Assembly: GCF_001499855.1 (NCBI RefSeq)
Contig: NZ_LQIK01000012.1
Span: 372,001 to 436,000 of the forward strand
Reading direction: 5' to 3'
Origin: Mycobacterium sp. GA-0227b
Lineage (GTDB): Bacteria > Actinomycetota > Actinomycetes > Mycobacteriales > Mycobacteriaceae
Length of the DNA stretch: 64,000 nt
A model generated the notes under the pieces. It did no database searches. It was not told the DNA's origin and was given only the letters and a program-made list of their open reading frames with translations. Shown piece after piece: positions 38,305-49,747 of this stretch; the first letter of the stretch is position 1, and each line of letters begins with the position of its first letter. The position numbers and the translations under genes are program-made.

Positions 38305-38322
38305 TCTGAGAGTGACCTGAGA
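38305..38322 (-). promoter_or_regulatory. MprA box upstream of mprA
   Basis: On the minus strand TCTCAGG-N4-TCTCAGA is a near-perfect direct repeat with the spacing of tandem response-regulator half-sites, matching the MprA subunit pattern YYTCAKG. It suggests autoregulation. Confidence 0.65.
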
Positions 38323-38360
38323 GGCGCGTCGCCGGCCGGGCCGGCACTGCAGGCAGAGCG

Positions 38361-38534
38361 TCAGCGGCGGTCGAGGTCGATCAGGCCCAGGCGGGCTGCC
38401 TTGAGCAGCCGACGCGGCACCTTGTGCTGCTGACCGGCGACGTTCACGCTGACGAGCTCGGTGCGCTTGGCCTTCCACTGCGCACGCCGGCTACGGGTGT
38501 TCGCGCGCGACATCCTGCGCTTGGGCACAGCCAT
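38361..38534 (-). CDS. rpmF: 50S ribosomal protein L32, zinc-independent form
   Basis: 57 residues beginning [21 protein letters not shown], typical L32. It lacks the four cysteines of the zinc-binding form, so it belongs to the C-minus type. Start ATG with AGGAG upstream (AAGAGGAGATCCG). It is followed by mprA in the same direction after 71 bases. Confidence 0.95.
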   Translation of the reverse strand: MAVPKRRMSRANTRSRRAQWKAKRTELVSVNVAGQQHKVPRRLLKAARLGLIDLDRR

Positions 38535-38706
38535 GATCGGATCTCCTCTTGGGGGTAAGTGCGTGCGGCGTCGGCTGGAGTTCTTTCGCTCCTCGCGTGC
38601 GCGGCGCCCTTCAGGATAACCAACGACCTGCGTAGCCTCCAAAACAGCGACTCGTGCGGCCAACCGGTGTGGCAGATGCCTTGACGCGATACCGCCGGTA
38701 CCCGCT

Positions 38707-38722
38707 AACCTACCGGTTGGTT
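38707..38722. promoter_or_regulatory. Operator-like palindrome before the AtuA operon
   Basis: AACC-t-ACCGGT-t-GGTT is a 16-base palindrome with only the two single-base spacers unmatched. It stands 25 bases before the GTG of the first gene. A TetR- or GntR-type repressor is plausible, but no candidate regulator gene is adjacent. Confidence 0.5.
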
Positions 38723-38747
38723 GAGGCCCGCAACGAAGGGAGCCTGC

Positions 38748-40511
38748 GTGACCTCCCCTGTTCCTGATCCGGCTCTGCACTCCGACCCGGTGCGCATCGG
38801 CAACTGCTCGGGCTTCTACGGCGACCGGCTGGCGGCGATGCGGGAGATGCTGACCGGCGGCGACCTGGACTTCCTCACCGGCGACTACCTGGCCGAGCTG
38901 ACCATGCTGATTCTGGCCCGCGACCGCGCCAAGGACCCGGCCCGCGGCTACGCCAAGACGTTCCTGACCCAGCTCGAGGAGTGCCTCGGGCTGGCGCTCG
39001 ACCGCGGTGTGCGGATCGTGGCCAACGCCGGTGGGCTCAACCCCGCCGGGCTCGCCGAGGCGGTGCGTGCACTGGCCGACCGGCTGGGGCTCTCGGTCAA
39101 CGTCGCGCACGTGGAGGGCGACGACCTGCTCGGGCGCGCCGACGAGCTCGGGTTCGGCTCGGTGCTGGCGGCCAACGCCTATCTCGGCGCGTGGGGCATC
39201 GTCGAGTGCCTCGATGCCGGGGCCGACGTGGTGGTGACCGGCCGGGTGACCGACGCGTCGGTGATCGTCGGGCCGGCCGCGGCGCATCACGGCTGGCGTC
39301 GCACGGACTACGACCGGCTCGCCGGCGCCGTCGCGGCCGGCCATGTCATCGAGTGCGGCGCTCAGGCGACCGGCGGCAACTACGCCTTCTTCGCCCGCGA
39401 TTTTCCCGACCTGACGACCTTGACCCATCCGGGCTTTCCGCTCGCCGAGATCCACTCCGACGGCACCTCGGTCATCACCAAGCATCCGGGCACCGGCGGC
39501 GCGGTCACCGTCGACACGGTCACCGCGCAACTGCTGTACGAGATCGGCGGCGCGCGGTATGCCAACCCGGACGCGACGTTGCGGGTGGACAGCATCGAGT
39601 TGTCCGGCGACGGCCGCGACCGGGTGGGGATCGCCGGGGTGCGCGGCGAGCCGCCGCCGCCGACGCTCAAGGTCTCGCTCAACAGCATCGGCGGTTTCCG
39701 CAACGATGTGACGCTGGTGCTCACCGGCCTCGACATCGAGGCGAAGGCCGACCTGGTGCGGCGCCAGCTGGAGAGCAGCCTGACGGTCAAGCCCGCCGAG
39801 ATGGAGTGGACGCTGGCGCGCACCGACCACGCCGACGCCGACACCGAAGAGGCGGCGAGTGCACTGCTGCGGTGCGTGGTCCGCGACCCCGACCCGGCCA
39901 ATGTCGGGCGCCAGTTCTCTTCGGCGGCAGTGGAATTGGCGCTCGCAAGTTACCCGGGCTTCCACGCCACCAGTCCGCCGGGACAAGGACAGGTGTACGG
40001 CGTGTTCAGGCCCGCGTTCGTCGCGGCCACCGAAGTGCCGCACGTGGCCGTGTATGCCGACGGCCGCCGTGTCGAGATCCCGCCCGCCGCCGAGACAATG
40101 GAGTTGGCGCCGGTGTCGCCGCTCGCGTCACCCGAGCCGCTTCCGGTCGGGGCGACGCGGCGGCTGCCGCTGGGCACCATCGCCGGCGCCCGCAGCGGAG
40201 ACAAGGGCGGCAGCGCCAACGTCGGTGTCTGGGTGCGCACCGAAGAGCAGTGGCGGTGGCTGTCGCATGAGTTGACCATCGAAAAGCTGCGCGAACTGCT
40301 GCCGGAGACCGCCGATCTCACCGTCACCCGGCATCTGTTGCCCAACCTGCGCGCGGTGAACTTCGTCATCGAGGGCATCCTCGGCGAAGGAGTCGCTTAT
40401 CAGGCCCGCTTCGACCCTCAGGCCAAAGGGCTCGGAGAATGGCTGCGCAGCAGGACCGTCGACATCCCTGTCGAATTCTGTTCAGACATCCCTGAGGAGC
40501 TATTGCCGTGA
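38748..40511 (+). CDS. AtuA-like (DUF1446) acyclic terpene utilisation family protein
   Basis: 587 residues. The N-terminal DUF1446 domain (about 15-450; [38 protein letters not shown]) is followed by an AtuA-like C-terminal domain (about 475-585; [20 protein letters not shown]). In Pseudomonas the family lies in the atu (citronellol/geraniol) cluster; its reaction is unknown. Start GTG 38748 has GAAGGGAG upstream. First gene of a six-gene rightward operon corresponding to Rv0976c-Rv0971c. Confidence 0.85.
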   Translation: MTSPVPDPALHSDPVRIGNCSGFYGDRLAAMREMLTGGDLDFLTGDYLAELTMLILARDRAKDPARGYAKTFLTQLEECLGLALDRGVRIVANAGGLNPAGLAEAVRALADRLGLSVNVAHVEGDDLLGRADELGFGSVLAANAYLGAWGIVECLDAGADVVVTGRVTDASVIVGPAAAHHGWRRTDYDRLAGAVAAGHVIECGAQATGGNYAFFARDFPDLTTLTHPGFPLAEIHSDGTSVITKHPGTGGAVTVDTVTAQLLYEIGGARYANPDATLRVDSIELSGDGRDRVGIAGVRGEPPPPTLKVSLNSIGGFRNDVTLVLTGLDIEAKADLVRRQLESSLTVKPAEMEWTLARTDHADADTEEAASALLRCVVRDPDPANVGRQFSSAAVELALASYPGFHATSPPGQGQVYGVFRPAFVAATEVPHVAVYADGRRVEIPPAAETMELAPVSPLASPEPLPVGATRRLPLGTIAGARSGDKGGSANVGVWVRTEEQWRWLSHELTIEKLRELLPETADLTVTRHLLPNLRAVNFVIEGILGEGVAYQARFDPQAKGLGEWLRSRTVDIPVEFCSDIPEELLP

Positions 40512-40584
40512 GTATCCGAAGACGAACGCGAGTGAGGATCGCGGCGAGGCACGAGCGAGGATCGGAGCGAGCGGGAGTCGAGGC

Positions 40585-41733
40585 ATGAGTATCTGGCACA
40601 CCCCCGAGCGTGAGCAACTGCGAAAGACGGTGCGCGCGTTCGCCGAACGCGAGGTCCTTCCGCATGTCGACGAGTGGGAGCGGACCGGCGAGTTGCCCCG
40701 CGAACTGCACCGCAAGGCCGGCGAGGCCGGACTGCTCGGCGCCGGCTTCCCGGAAGCAGTCGGGGGTGGTGGCGGCGACGGCGCCGACGCGGTGGTCATC
40801 TGCGAGGAGATGCATTACGCCGGATCCCCCGGCGGGGTCTTCGCGTCGCTGTTCACTTGCGGAATCGCGGTGCCGCACATGATCGCATCCGGTGACGAGC
40901 GGCTGATCGACACCTATGTCCGGCCGACGCTGCGCGGCGAGAAGATCGGCAGCCTGGCGATCACCGAACCCGGCGGCGGTTCTGATGTCGGACACCTGAC
41001 CACCCGAGCGGAGCGCGACGGTGATCACTACATCATCAACGGCGCCAAGACTTACATCACCTCCGGCGTGCGCGCCGACTATGTGGTGACCGCGGCGCGT
41101 ACCGGTGGGCCCGGCGCCGCGGGCGTTTCGCTGATCGTGGTGGACAAGGGCATGACCGGATTTGAGGTCACCCGCAAGCTCGACAAGATGGGCTGGCGGT
41201 CGTCGGACACCGCCGAACTGTCCTACACCGACGTCCGTGTGCCCGCCGCCAACCTCATCGGTGCGGAGAACACCGGCTTCGTCCAGATCGCCGGAGCCTT
41301 CGTCTCCGAGCGCGTCGGCCTTGCCGCGCAGGCGTATTCGAGCGCTCAGCGGTGCCTTGACCTGACCGTCGAGTGGTGCCGCAACCGCGAGACCTTCGGC
41401 CGCCCGCTGATCTCGCGCCAGCAGGTGCAGAACACGCTGGCCGAGATGGCGCGCCGCATCGACGTCGCGCGGGTCTACACCCGCAGCATCGTCGAGCGGC
41501 AGCTTCGCGGCGAGACGAACCTGATCGCCGAAGTCTGCTTCGCCAAGAACACCGCCGTGGAGGCCGGCGAATGGGTGGCCAACCAGGCGGTGCAGTTGTT
41601 CGGCGGCATGGGTTACATGTCAGAGTCCGAGGTCGAGCGCCAGTACCGCGACATGCGCATCCTCGGAATCGGCGGCGGCACAACCGAGATCCTCACCTCG
41701 CTGGCCGCTAAGACGTTGGGATATCAATCGTGA
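40585..41733 (+). CDS. fadE13: Acyl-CoA dehydrogenase (FadE13-like)
   Basis: 382-residue FAD-dependent acyl-CoA dehydrogenase. Substrate and FAD motifs: AITEPGGGSDVGHLTTRA, NGAKTYITSG, RNRETFGRPLISRQQVQ and QLFGGMGYM. At the MCAD catalytic-base position (YEGT) the residue is Gly (GIGGGTTEI). Glu242 in SERVGLAAQA occupies the isovaleryl-CoA dehydrogenase-type position, which suggests a branched or bulky acyl substrate. The 73-base leader after the AtuA gene has repeated GAGNGAGGATCG units. It overlaps accD2 by 4 bases (GTGA). Confidence 0.92.
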   Translation: MSIWHTPEREQLRKTVRAFAEREVLPHVDEWERTGELPRELHRKAGEAGLLGAGFPEAVGGGGGDGADAVVICEEMHYAGSPGGVFASLFTCGIAVPHMIASGDERLIDTYVRPTLRGEKIGSLAITEPGGGSDVGHLTTRAERDGDHYIINGAKTYITSGVRADYVVTAARTGGPGAAGVSLIVVDKGMTGFEVTRKLDKMGWRSSDTAELSYTDVRVPAANLIGAENTGFVQIAGAFVSERVGLAAQAYSSAQRCLDLTVEWCRNRETFGRPLISRQQVQNTLAEMARRIDVARVYTRSIVERQLRGETNLIAEVCFAKNTAVEAGEWVANQAVQLFGGMGYMSESEVERQYRDMRILGIGGGTTEILTSLAAKTLGYQS

Positions 41734-43325
41734 CCGCACTGCACTCCACGCTCGACGCCGCGTCACCCGCCTACGACGAGGCGGCGTCCACGATGACCGC
41801 CAAGCTTGCCGAGCTCGAAGCCGAGCATGCCAAGGCGTTGGCCGGCGGCGGATCGAAATATGTTCAGCGTCACCACGACCGCGGCAAACTCACCGCGCGC
41901 GAGCGCATCGAGCTGCTGCTCGACCCGGACTCGCCCTTCCTGGAGTTGAGCCCGCTCGCCGCGTGGGGCAGCGACTTCACCGTCGGCGCCAGCGTGGTGG
42001 TCGGCATCGGGGCGGTCGAGGGTGTCGAGTGCCTGATCGTCTCGAACGATCCCACGGTCAAGGGCGGCACCAGCAACCCGTGGACGCTGAAGAAGATCCT
42101 GCGCGCCAACCAGATCGCGCTGCAGAACCGGCTGCCGGTGATCTCGTTGGTGGAGTCCGGCGGCGCCGACCTGCCGACGCAGAAGGAGATCTTCATCCCG
42201 GGCGGACAGATGTTCCGCGACCTCACCAGGCTGTCGGCGGCGGGCATTCCGACCATCGCGCTGGTGTTCGGCAACTCGACGGCCGGCGGCGCCTACATTC
42301 CCGGCATGTCCGACCACGTCGTGATGATCAAGGAGCGCTCGAAGGTGTTCCTGGCCGGCCCGCCGCTGGTGAAGATGGCCACCGGCGAGGATGCCGACGA
42401 CGAGTCGCTCGGCGGAGCCGAAATGCACGCGCGCACTTCCGGGCTGGCCGACTACTTCGCGATCGACGAGCCCGACGCGATCCGGATCGGACGCCGCATC
42501 GTGGCACGGCTGAACTGGCACAAGCAGGGCCCGGCGCCCGCACCGGTCGTCGAGCCGCTCTTCGACGCCGAGGAACTGCTGGGCATCGTGCCCGCCGATC
42601 TACGGATCCCGTTCGACCCGCGCGACGTCATCGCCCGCGTGGTCGACGGCTCGGAATTCGACGAGTTCAAGCCGATGTACGGCTCGTCGCTGGTGACCGG
42701 TTGGGCCCGGCTGTACGGCTACCCGATCGGCATCCTGGCCAACGCACGCGGCGTGCTGTTCAGCGAGGAGTCGCAGAAGGCCACCCAGTTCATCCAGCTG
42801 GCCAACCGTTCCGACACTCCATTGTTGTTCCTGCACAACACCACCGGTTACATGGTCGGCCGCAAATACGAGGAAGGCGGCATGATCAAACACGGCTCGA
42901 TGATGATCAACGCCGTGTCGAACTCGACGGTTCCGCACATCTCGCTGCTGATCGGCGCGTCCTACGGCGCCGGCCATTACGGGATGTGCGGGCGCGCCTA
43001 CGATCCGCGGTTCCTGTTCGCGTGGCCCAGCGCCAAGTCCGCGGTGATGGGCGGTGCGCAGTTGGCGGGCGTGCTGTCGATCGTCAGCCGCGCCGCCGCC
43101 GAAGCCCGCGGCCAGGTCTTCGACGAGGAAGGCGACGCGGCACTGCGGGCGGCGGTGGAGGCGCAGATCGAGGCCGAGTCACTGCCGATGTTCCTGTCCG
43201 GCCGGCTGTACGACGACGGGGTCATCGACCCGCGCGACACCCGCACGGTCCTCGGAATGTGTCTGTCCGCCATCGCCAATGGCCCGATCAAGGGGACGTC
43301 GAACTTCGGCGTCTTCCGGATGTGA
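41730..43325 (+). CDS. accD2: Acyl-CoA carboxylase beta (carboxyltransferase) subunit AccD2
   Basis: 531 residues of the carboxyltransferase fold with N half (QRHHDRGKLTARERIELLLD, SNDPTVKGGT) and C half (YGYPIGILANARGVLFSEESQKATQFI, NTTGYMVG). The layout resembles 3-methylcrotonyl/geranyl-CoA carboxylase beta subunits rather than propionyl-CoA ones. It is expected to pair with the biotin subunit encoded next. GTG start overlaps the fadE13 stop. Confidence 0.93.
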   Translation: MTALHSTLDAASPAYDEAASTMTAKLAELEAEHAKALAGGGSKYVQRHHDRGKLTARERIELLLDPDSPFLELSPLAAWGSDFTVGASVVVGIGAVEGVECLIVSNDPTVKGGTSNPWTLKKILRANQIALQNRLPVISLVESGGADLPTQKEIFIPGGQMFRDLTRLSAAGIPTIALVFGNSTAGGAYIPGMSDHVVMIKERSKVFLAGPPLVKMATGEDADDESLGGAEMHARTSGLADYFAIDEPDAIRIGRRIVARLNWHKQGPAPAPVVEPLFDAEELLGIVPADLRIPFDPRDVIARVVDGSEFDEFKPMYGSSLVTGWARLYGYPIGILANARGVLFSEESQKATQFIQLANRSDTPLLFLHNTTGYMVGRKYEEGGMIKHGSMMINAVSNSTVPHISLLIGASYGAGHYGMCGRAYDPRFLFAWPSAKSAVMGGAQLAGVLSIVSRAAAEARGQVFDEEGDAALRAAVEAQIEAESLPMFLSGRLYDDGVIDPRDTRTVLGMCLSAIANGPIKGTSNFGVFRM

Positions 43326-43341
43326 GCGCCGAGATGTCAGT

Positions 43342-43390
43342 GATTTCGGTGTACTTGGTCGCGGTGAGCGCAACCAACTGCGCCGAAATC
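43342..43390. repeat. Intra-operon imperfect inverted repeat
   Basis: Two 21-base arms beginning GATTTCGG and ending CCGAAATC pair at 17 positions around a 7-base loop, in the 82-base gap between accD2 and accA2. No T-run follows. It ends 17 bases before the accA2 start. Confidence 0.7.
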
Positions 43391-43407
43391 GCGAAGGAAG
43401 GGGCCCG

Positions 43408-45341
<1,934 letters not shown>

Positions 45342-45345
<4 letters not shown>

Positions 45346-46502
45346 GCAGTTTCATCGAGACCGAAGAGCAGCAGGCGCTACGCAAGGCGGTGGCCGCGAT
45401 GGCCGCCAACTACGGCCAGGACTACTACCTCGAGAAGGCCCGCGCCGGCCAGCACACCGACGAGTTGTGGTCCGAGGCAGGCAAACTCGGCTTCATCGGA
45501 GTGAACCTGCCCGAGGAGTACGGCGGCGGTGGCGCGGGGATGTACGAGCTGTCGCTGGTGATGGAGGAGATGGCCGCGGCCGGCTCGGCGCTGCTGATGA
45601 TGGTGGTGTCGCCGGCGATCAACGGCACGATCATCTCGAAGTTCGGCACTGAGGAGCAGAAGAAGCGCTGGCTGCCCGGCATCGCCGACGGCTCGATCAC
45701 GATGGCGTTCGCGATCACCGAACCCGACGCGGGTTCCAACAGCCACCGCATCACCACCACGGCGCGCCGCGACGGCAGCGACTGGATCATCAACGGCCAG
45801 AAGGTGTTCATCTCCGGCATCGACCAAGCGCAGGCGGTGCTGATCGTCGGCCGCACCGAAGATCACAAAACCGGCAACCTCAAGCCGGCGCTGTTCATCG
45901 TGCCGACCGACACAAAAGGGTTGAGCTGGACGAAGATCGACATGGAACTGGTCAGCCCGGAGAGCCAGTTCCAGGTGTTCCTCGACGAGGTGCGCCTGCC
46001 GTCGGACGCGCTGGTGGGTTCGGAGGACGCCGCGATCGCCCAGTTGTTCGCCGGCCTGAACCCCGAGCGGATCATGGGCGCCGCCAGCGCGGTCGGCATG
46101 GGCCGGTTCGCGATCAACAAGGCCGTCGACTACGTCAAGTCTCGACAGGTGTGGAAGACACCGATCGGCGCGCACCAGGGCCTGTCGCATCCGTTGGCGC
46201 AGAACCACATCGAGATCGAGCTGGCCAAGCTGATGATGCAGAAGGCGGCGTCGCTCTACGACGCCGGAGACGACGTGGGCGCCGCCGAGGCGGCGAACAT
46301 GGCCAAGTACGCCGCCGGTGAGGCGTCGGTGCGCGCGGTCGACCAGGCCGTTCAGTCGTTGGGCGGCAACGGGCTGACAAAGGAGTACGGAATCGCCGCC
46401 GCGGTGACCGTGTCGAAGCTTGCCCGCATTGCGCCGGTCAGCCGGGAGATGATCCTCAACTTCGTCGCGCAGACCTCGCTCGGTCTGCCCCGGTCGTACT
46501 GA
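45342..46502 (+). CDS. fadE12: Acyl-CoA dehydrogenase (FadE12-like)
   Basis: 386 residues. Motifs: FAITEPDAGSNSHRITTTAR, NGQKVFISGIDQAQ and VQSLGGNGLTKEYG. The glutamate in LNPERIMGAASAVG is at the isovaleryl-CoA-dehydrogenase-type catalytic position, and no glutamate is present at the MCAD position. It is the second dehydrogenase of the operon, distinct in sequence from fadE13, so two oxidation steps or two substrates are likely. It ends at TGATG shared with echA7. Confidence 0.92.
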
Positions 46503-47281
46503 TGAGTGCACTCGTCGGTTTCGCGGTCGACGGACCGGTCGCCCGGCTCACCCTGGACTCGCCGGACAACCGCAATGCGTTGTCGACCGCGCTGGTCGAC
46601 CAACTGCACCAGGGCTTCACCGACGCCGTCGCCGACCCCGCCGTGCGGGCGGTGGTGCTCGGCCACACCGGTGGAACGTTCTGTGCGGGCGCCGATCTCG
46701 CCGAAGCTGCCGGACGTGACCCCGGCGCACTGGCGGTCGACCGCGCCCACGAGATGACCCGGCTGCTCCGCCGCATCCTCGAGCTGCCGATCCCGGTGGT
46801 CGGCGCCATCGACGGGCACGTCCGCGCGGGCGGCCTCGGCCTGGTCGGTGCCTGCGACATCGTCGTGGCCGGCCGGCAGAGCACGTTCGCGTTGACCGAG
46901 GCCCGCATCGGCGTTGCCCCGTCGATCATCTCGCTCACCCTGCTGCCGAGGATGACCAGTCGCGCGGCGGCCCGCTACTTCGTCACCGGGGAGAAGTTCG
47001 GCGCCGCGGAGGCCGCCGAGATGGGCCTGATCACGATCGCCGCCGACGACGTCGACGCCAGCGTCGCCGAACTCACCACGGCGATCGGCAAGGCGTCGCC
47101 GCAGGGTCTGGCCGCGTCGAAAGCCTTGACCACAGCATCGATTCTGGCGGATTTCGACCGCCGAGCCGAAGCCCTCACCACCCAGTCGGCCGAACTGTTC
47201 GTCTCCGAGGAGGCGCGTGAAGGCATGATGGCGTTCTTGGAGAAACGCCAGCCGAAGTGGATTTCGACGGCTCGCTCCTAG
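46502..47281 (+). CDS. echA7: Enoyl-CoA hydratase/isomerase (EchA7-like)
   Basis: 259-residue crotonase fold. The oxyanion-hole segments are GTFCAGADLAEAAG and VRAGGLGLVGACDIVVA, followed by LTEARIGVAPSIISLTLL, with the usual hydratase acid residue region. It would hydrate the unsaturated (methylglutaconyl-type) product of the carboxylase. Last gene of the operon; no HMG-CoA-lyase-like gene follows. It is convergent with the HTTM gene, whose stop lies within 4 bases. Confidence 0.9.
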   Translation: MSALVGFAVDGPVARLTLDSPDNRNALSTALVDQLHQGFTDAVADPAVRAVVLGHTGGTFCAGADLAEAAGRDPGALAVDRAHEMTRLLRRILELPIPVVGAIDGHVRAGGLGLVGACDIVVAGRQSTFALTEARIGVAPSIISLTLLPRMTSRAAARYFVTGEKFGAAEAAEMGLITIAADDVDASVAELTTAIGKASPQGLAASKALTTASILADFDRRAEALTTQSAELFVSEEAREGMMAFLEKRQPKWISTARS

Positions 47282-48252
47282 GGCACGGCCGGCTGCTCGG
47301 AGGACTGCTGCGGCGGTGACGGATTCGACCGCCCGCGGTTGCGCCATTTGGTCTTGAGCCGTGTCGGCAGTCGCTCGACGACCTCCCACGGCACGAACGC
47401 CAGATACAGCACAAACATGGCGAGGCTGAAGAACCCGACATTCAGGTTGAGCATGATCGTCAAGTGCATCAGCACACCGGCCAGCAGCACCCAGAACCGC
47501 CATCGCCGGCTCCAGACCAGTACCGCGAGCGCCAATTCGATCAGCAGGGTGCTCCACGTCAGGACATTGACCAGAATCGCGTTGGCGGACAACCATTCCG
47601 GCGCGGTCAGCAGCGCCCACCTGCCGTCGGTGTGCCACGCGTAATAGACCGCCGAACCCTCCACCCAGGGTTTGCCCGCCAGCTTCGCCTGGACGGTCGC
47701 GAGGTAGATGACCGACAACTGAATCTGCAGCAGCCGGACGGGCCACACCTGCCTGGCTTCTGCGGACCAGAACGTTCCGGTACGGCGCCGCTGGTCCATC
47801 GACAACGCCGCCCCGCACGACGAGAGCGCCAGAATCAGGGCGACGACGGTGAGAATGGCGTCACCGGCATTGAAGTATGGGGCGCCGCGCCGCAGGAACG
47901 ACTGAAGCAGGACGAACACCAGGACCGCCGCCACGCGGCTGTGCCAGCCCACCGTCATCGCGACGGCCGACAACAGCATCAGCACCCACCCGATCACGAG
48001 CGCGGTGTCGCCGGGCCAGAACTCGAACACACTCCACTGGAAGTCGACCCTCGGATGCTCGGGCAGCACACCCTGATTCCCGAATACCTCGAGCAGATCG
48101 GGCAGCAGCGCCACGGCCCACGCCATGACCACGACCCCGAACCCCATCCGGACCAGGCCAAGTGTGTACGCCGGCGCAGACGTGAAGAAGAAGGCGCACC
48201 AGCGGTCGACGCACCTGCCGACCCCCGCCCGGAGCCGATCGGACACGCTCAT
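47278..48252 (-). CDS. HTTM-domain multi-pass membrane protein
   Basis: 324 residues, about eight hydrophobic helices, with the HTTM (vitamin-K carboxylase-like membrane) pattern RMGFGVVVMAWAV, FQWSVFEFWPG and LQIQLSVIYLATVQAKLAGKPWVEGSAVYYAWHTDGRW. The YLATVQAKLAG-x-WxEG stretch is the family core. The C-terminus is basic and proline-rich. It starts at an ATGA overlap with the upstream gene, so the two form a unit. Carboxylase activity is not implied. Confidence 0.8.
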   Translation of the reverse strand: MSVSDRLRAGVGRCVDRWCAFFFTSAPAYTLGLVRMGFGVVVMAWAVALLPDLLEVFGNQGVLPEHPRVDFQWSVFEFWPGDTALVIGWVLMLLSAVAMTVGWHSRVAAVLVFVLLQSFLRRGAPYFNAGDAILTVVALILALSSCGAALSMDQRRRTGTFWSAEARQVWPVRLLQIQLSVIYLATVQAKLAGKPWVEGSAVYYAWHTDGRWALLTAPEWLSANAILVNVLTWSTLLIELALAVLVWSRRWRFWVLLAGVLMHLTIMLNLNVGFFSLAMFVLYLAFVPWEVVERLPTRLKTKWRNRGRSNPSPPQQSSEQPAVP

Positions 48253-48845
48253 CGGGAGCCCGCCAAGTTCTCTTGGTACAGAAGCTTCGTGGCGGTTGGG
48301 CGCCGATTTCCCGAAGGCGGTTCGTCCGGTGCCCGCAACGTTTCGGTTCGAAGCACCATGGTGACGCCGACGGCATGTTCGTTCGGCTTGCTGACCTGCC
48401 GGACCACCCAGTGCGCGAGCTGTGGCCGGAACGCGGAGTCGAGCACGGCGGCATATCTGAGCAGTAGCCAGCGATCCCACCAGCCGACGCCGCTTGCGCC
48501 GGGCTCGAAGGTCCACACCCGGACCTCGCCGCCGGCGAACCGGACCTGAACCTCGACCGTGTCTTGACGCCTGGTCGGGTTGGCGTACATCGCCCAACTC
48601 TGATCCAGACCCGTGGGCACCGCGACCGGTTCGACGACCGGTAGCAGGCTGCGCTTGATCGGCGAATCGGGCAGGTTGCACACGATGCCCACGAGGAGGA
48701 ACAGCACAATGACGACGCTCACCACCGCCTTGCCCACCGGCGAGTCCTCGAAGCGCTGCTGAATCAACGTCGCCCACCCTTGCTCGCGTCGCAAACACCT
48801 TAGTTCACGTGAGGGTCGTCGCCATGGCGTCGCATCGTCGCTCAT
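48249..48845 (-). CDS. Single-pass membrane protein, partner of the HTTM protein
   Basis: 198 residues with one helix (about 42-60, VVSVVIVLFLLVGIVCNL) and a C-terminal extracytoplasmic domain containing GLDQSWAMYANPTRR, GGEVRVWTFEPG and YAAVLDSAFRPQLAHWVV. HTTM proteins in bacteria are often paired with such small DUF5819-like proteins. The ATG at 48845 was preferred to a TTG two codons upstream. Divergent from the NmrA-type gene. Confidence 0.75.
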   Translation of the reverse strand: MSDDATPWRRPSRELRCLRREQGWATLIQQRFEDSPVGKAVVSVVIVLFLLVGIVCNLPDSPIKRSLLPVVEPVAVPTGLDQSWAMYANPTRRQDTVEVQVRFAGGEVRVWTFEPGASGVGWWDRWLLLRYAAVLDSAFRPQLAHWVVRQVSKPNEHAVGVTMVLRTETLRAPDEPPSGNRRPTATKLLYQENLAGSR

Positions 48846-48892
48846 CGACAAGGCGGTCTATTCTGAGGCCTTCACCCGCCGAGGAGGAGCTG

Positions 48893-49654
48893 ATGTCGCG
48901 CACGGTCCTCGTCACCGGTGCAACGGGCACGCTGGGGCATCGCGTCGTTCCAGAAGCGGTCGGGGCCGGGCATCCCGTCCGAGCGTTGAGCCGCAAGAGC
49001 CACGTCGGATACACCGGCGTGAATTGGGCGCAGGCCGATCTGGTGAGCGGCACCGGCCTCGACGAGGCGGTTGACGGGGTGCACGTCGTGGTCAACTGCG
49101 CGACGCAGCCCACCGGCGACAAGGACGTCACCGCGATGCGGAACCTCGTCGAGGCGGCGCAGCGAGCGGGCGTCGCGCACATCGTGCACGTGTCGATCGT
49201 CGGCATCGACCTGATCCCGCTGCCGTACTACCGCGCGAAGCTGCGCGCCGAACAAGTCCTCGAGGCATCGGGCGTCGGCCATACGGTGCTGCGCGCCACG
49301 CAGTTCCACGATCTGATCGGCGCCATGTTCGCGGTGCAGCGGTACTCCCCCGTGCTGTGGGCGCTGCGCGGCGTGAGATTTCAACCGATCTCCACTACCG
49401 ACGTCGCGGCACGGCTGGTGGAGCTGATCGACGCCGAACCCGCCGGGCGGGCGCCGGACATCGGCGGGCCGGCCGTGCACACGCACAAAGAGTTGGCGCG
49501 CATGTACCTGACGGCGCACCGAGGCCGTCGGCGAGCCGTCGCGGCGCCCCTGCCGGGACACATCGCGGCGGCGCTGCGGTCGGGTGCCAACCTGGTCCCG
49601 CGGAACCCTGTCGGCACCGTCGGCTTTGCTGAGTTCCTGACGTCCGGGCGATAA
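48893..49654 (+). CDS. NmrA-type NAD(P)-binding atypical SDR
   Basis: 253 residues with Rossmann motif LVTGATGTLGHRVV (about 6-19), then VVNCATQPTGDKDV and the substrate-side stretch YYRAKLRAEQVLEASG, where the tyrosine replaces the SDR YxxxK partly. NmrA-like proteins bind rather than always oxidise. The ATG follows GAGGAGGAG by 3 bases. Substrate unknown. Confidence 0.82.
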   Translation: MSRTVLVTGATGTLGHRVVPEAVGAGHPVRALSRKSHVGYTGVNWAQADLVSGTGLDEAVDGVHVVVNCATQPTGDKDVTAMRNLVEAAQRAGVAHIVHVSIVGIDLIPLPYYRAKLRAEQVLEASGVGHTVLRATQFHDLIGAMFAVQRYSPVLWALRGVRFQPISTTDVAARLVELIDAEPAGRAPDIGGPAVHTHKELARMYLTAHRGRRRAVAAPLPGHIAAALRSGANLVPRNPVGTVGFAEFLTSGR

Positions 49655-49747
49655 GTTTGGTCATCTACCTTCTTCGCCGTGGCTCGTCAGGGCACAGTTT
49701 GGACAATGGTCTTGCGTGTGCCACGGTTCGTCGTAGGCTCGTATCCG

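Noticed and set aside
41763..42521. 252-residue minus-strand frame antisense to accD2
   Set aside because: Mirror frame of a conserved carboxyltransferase gene, with no ribosome site or family similarity.
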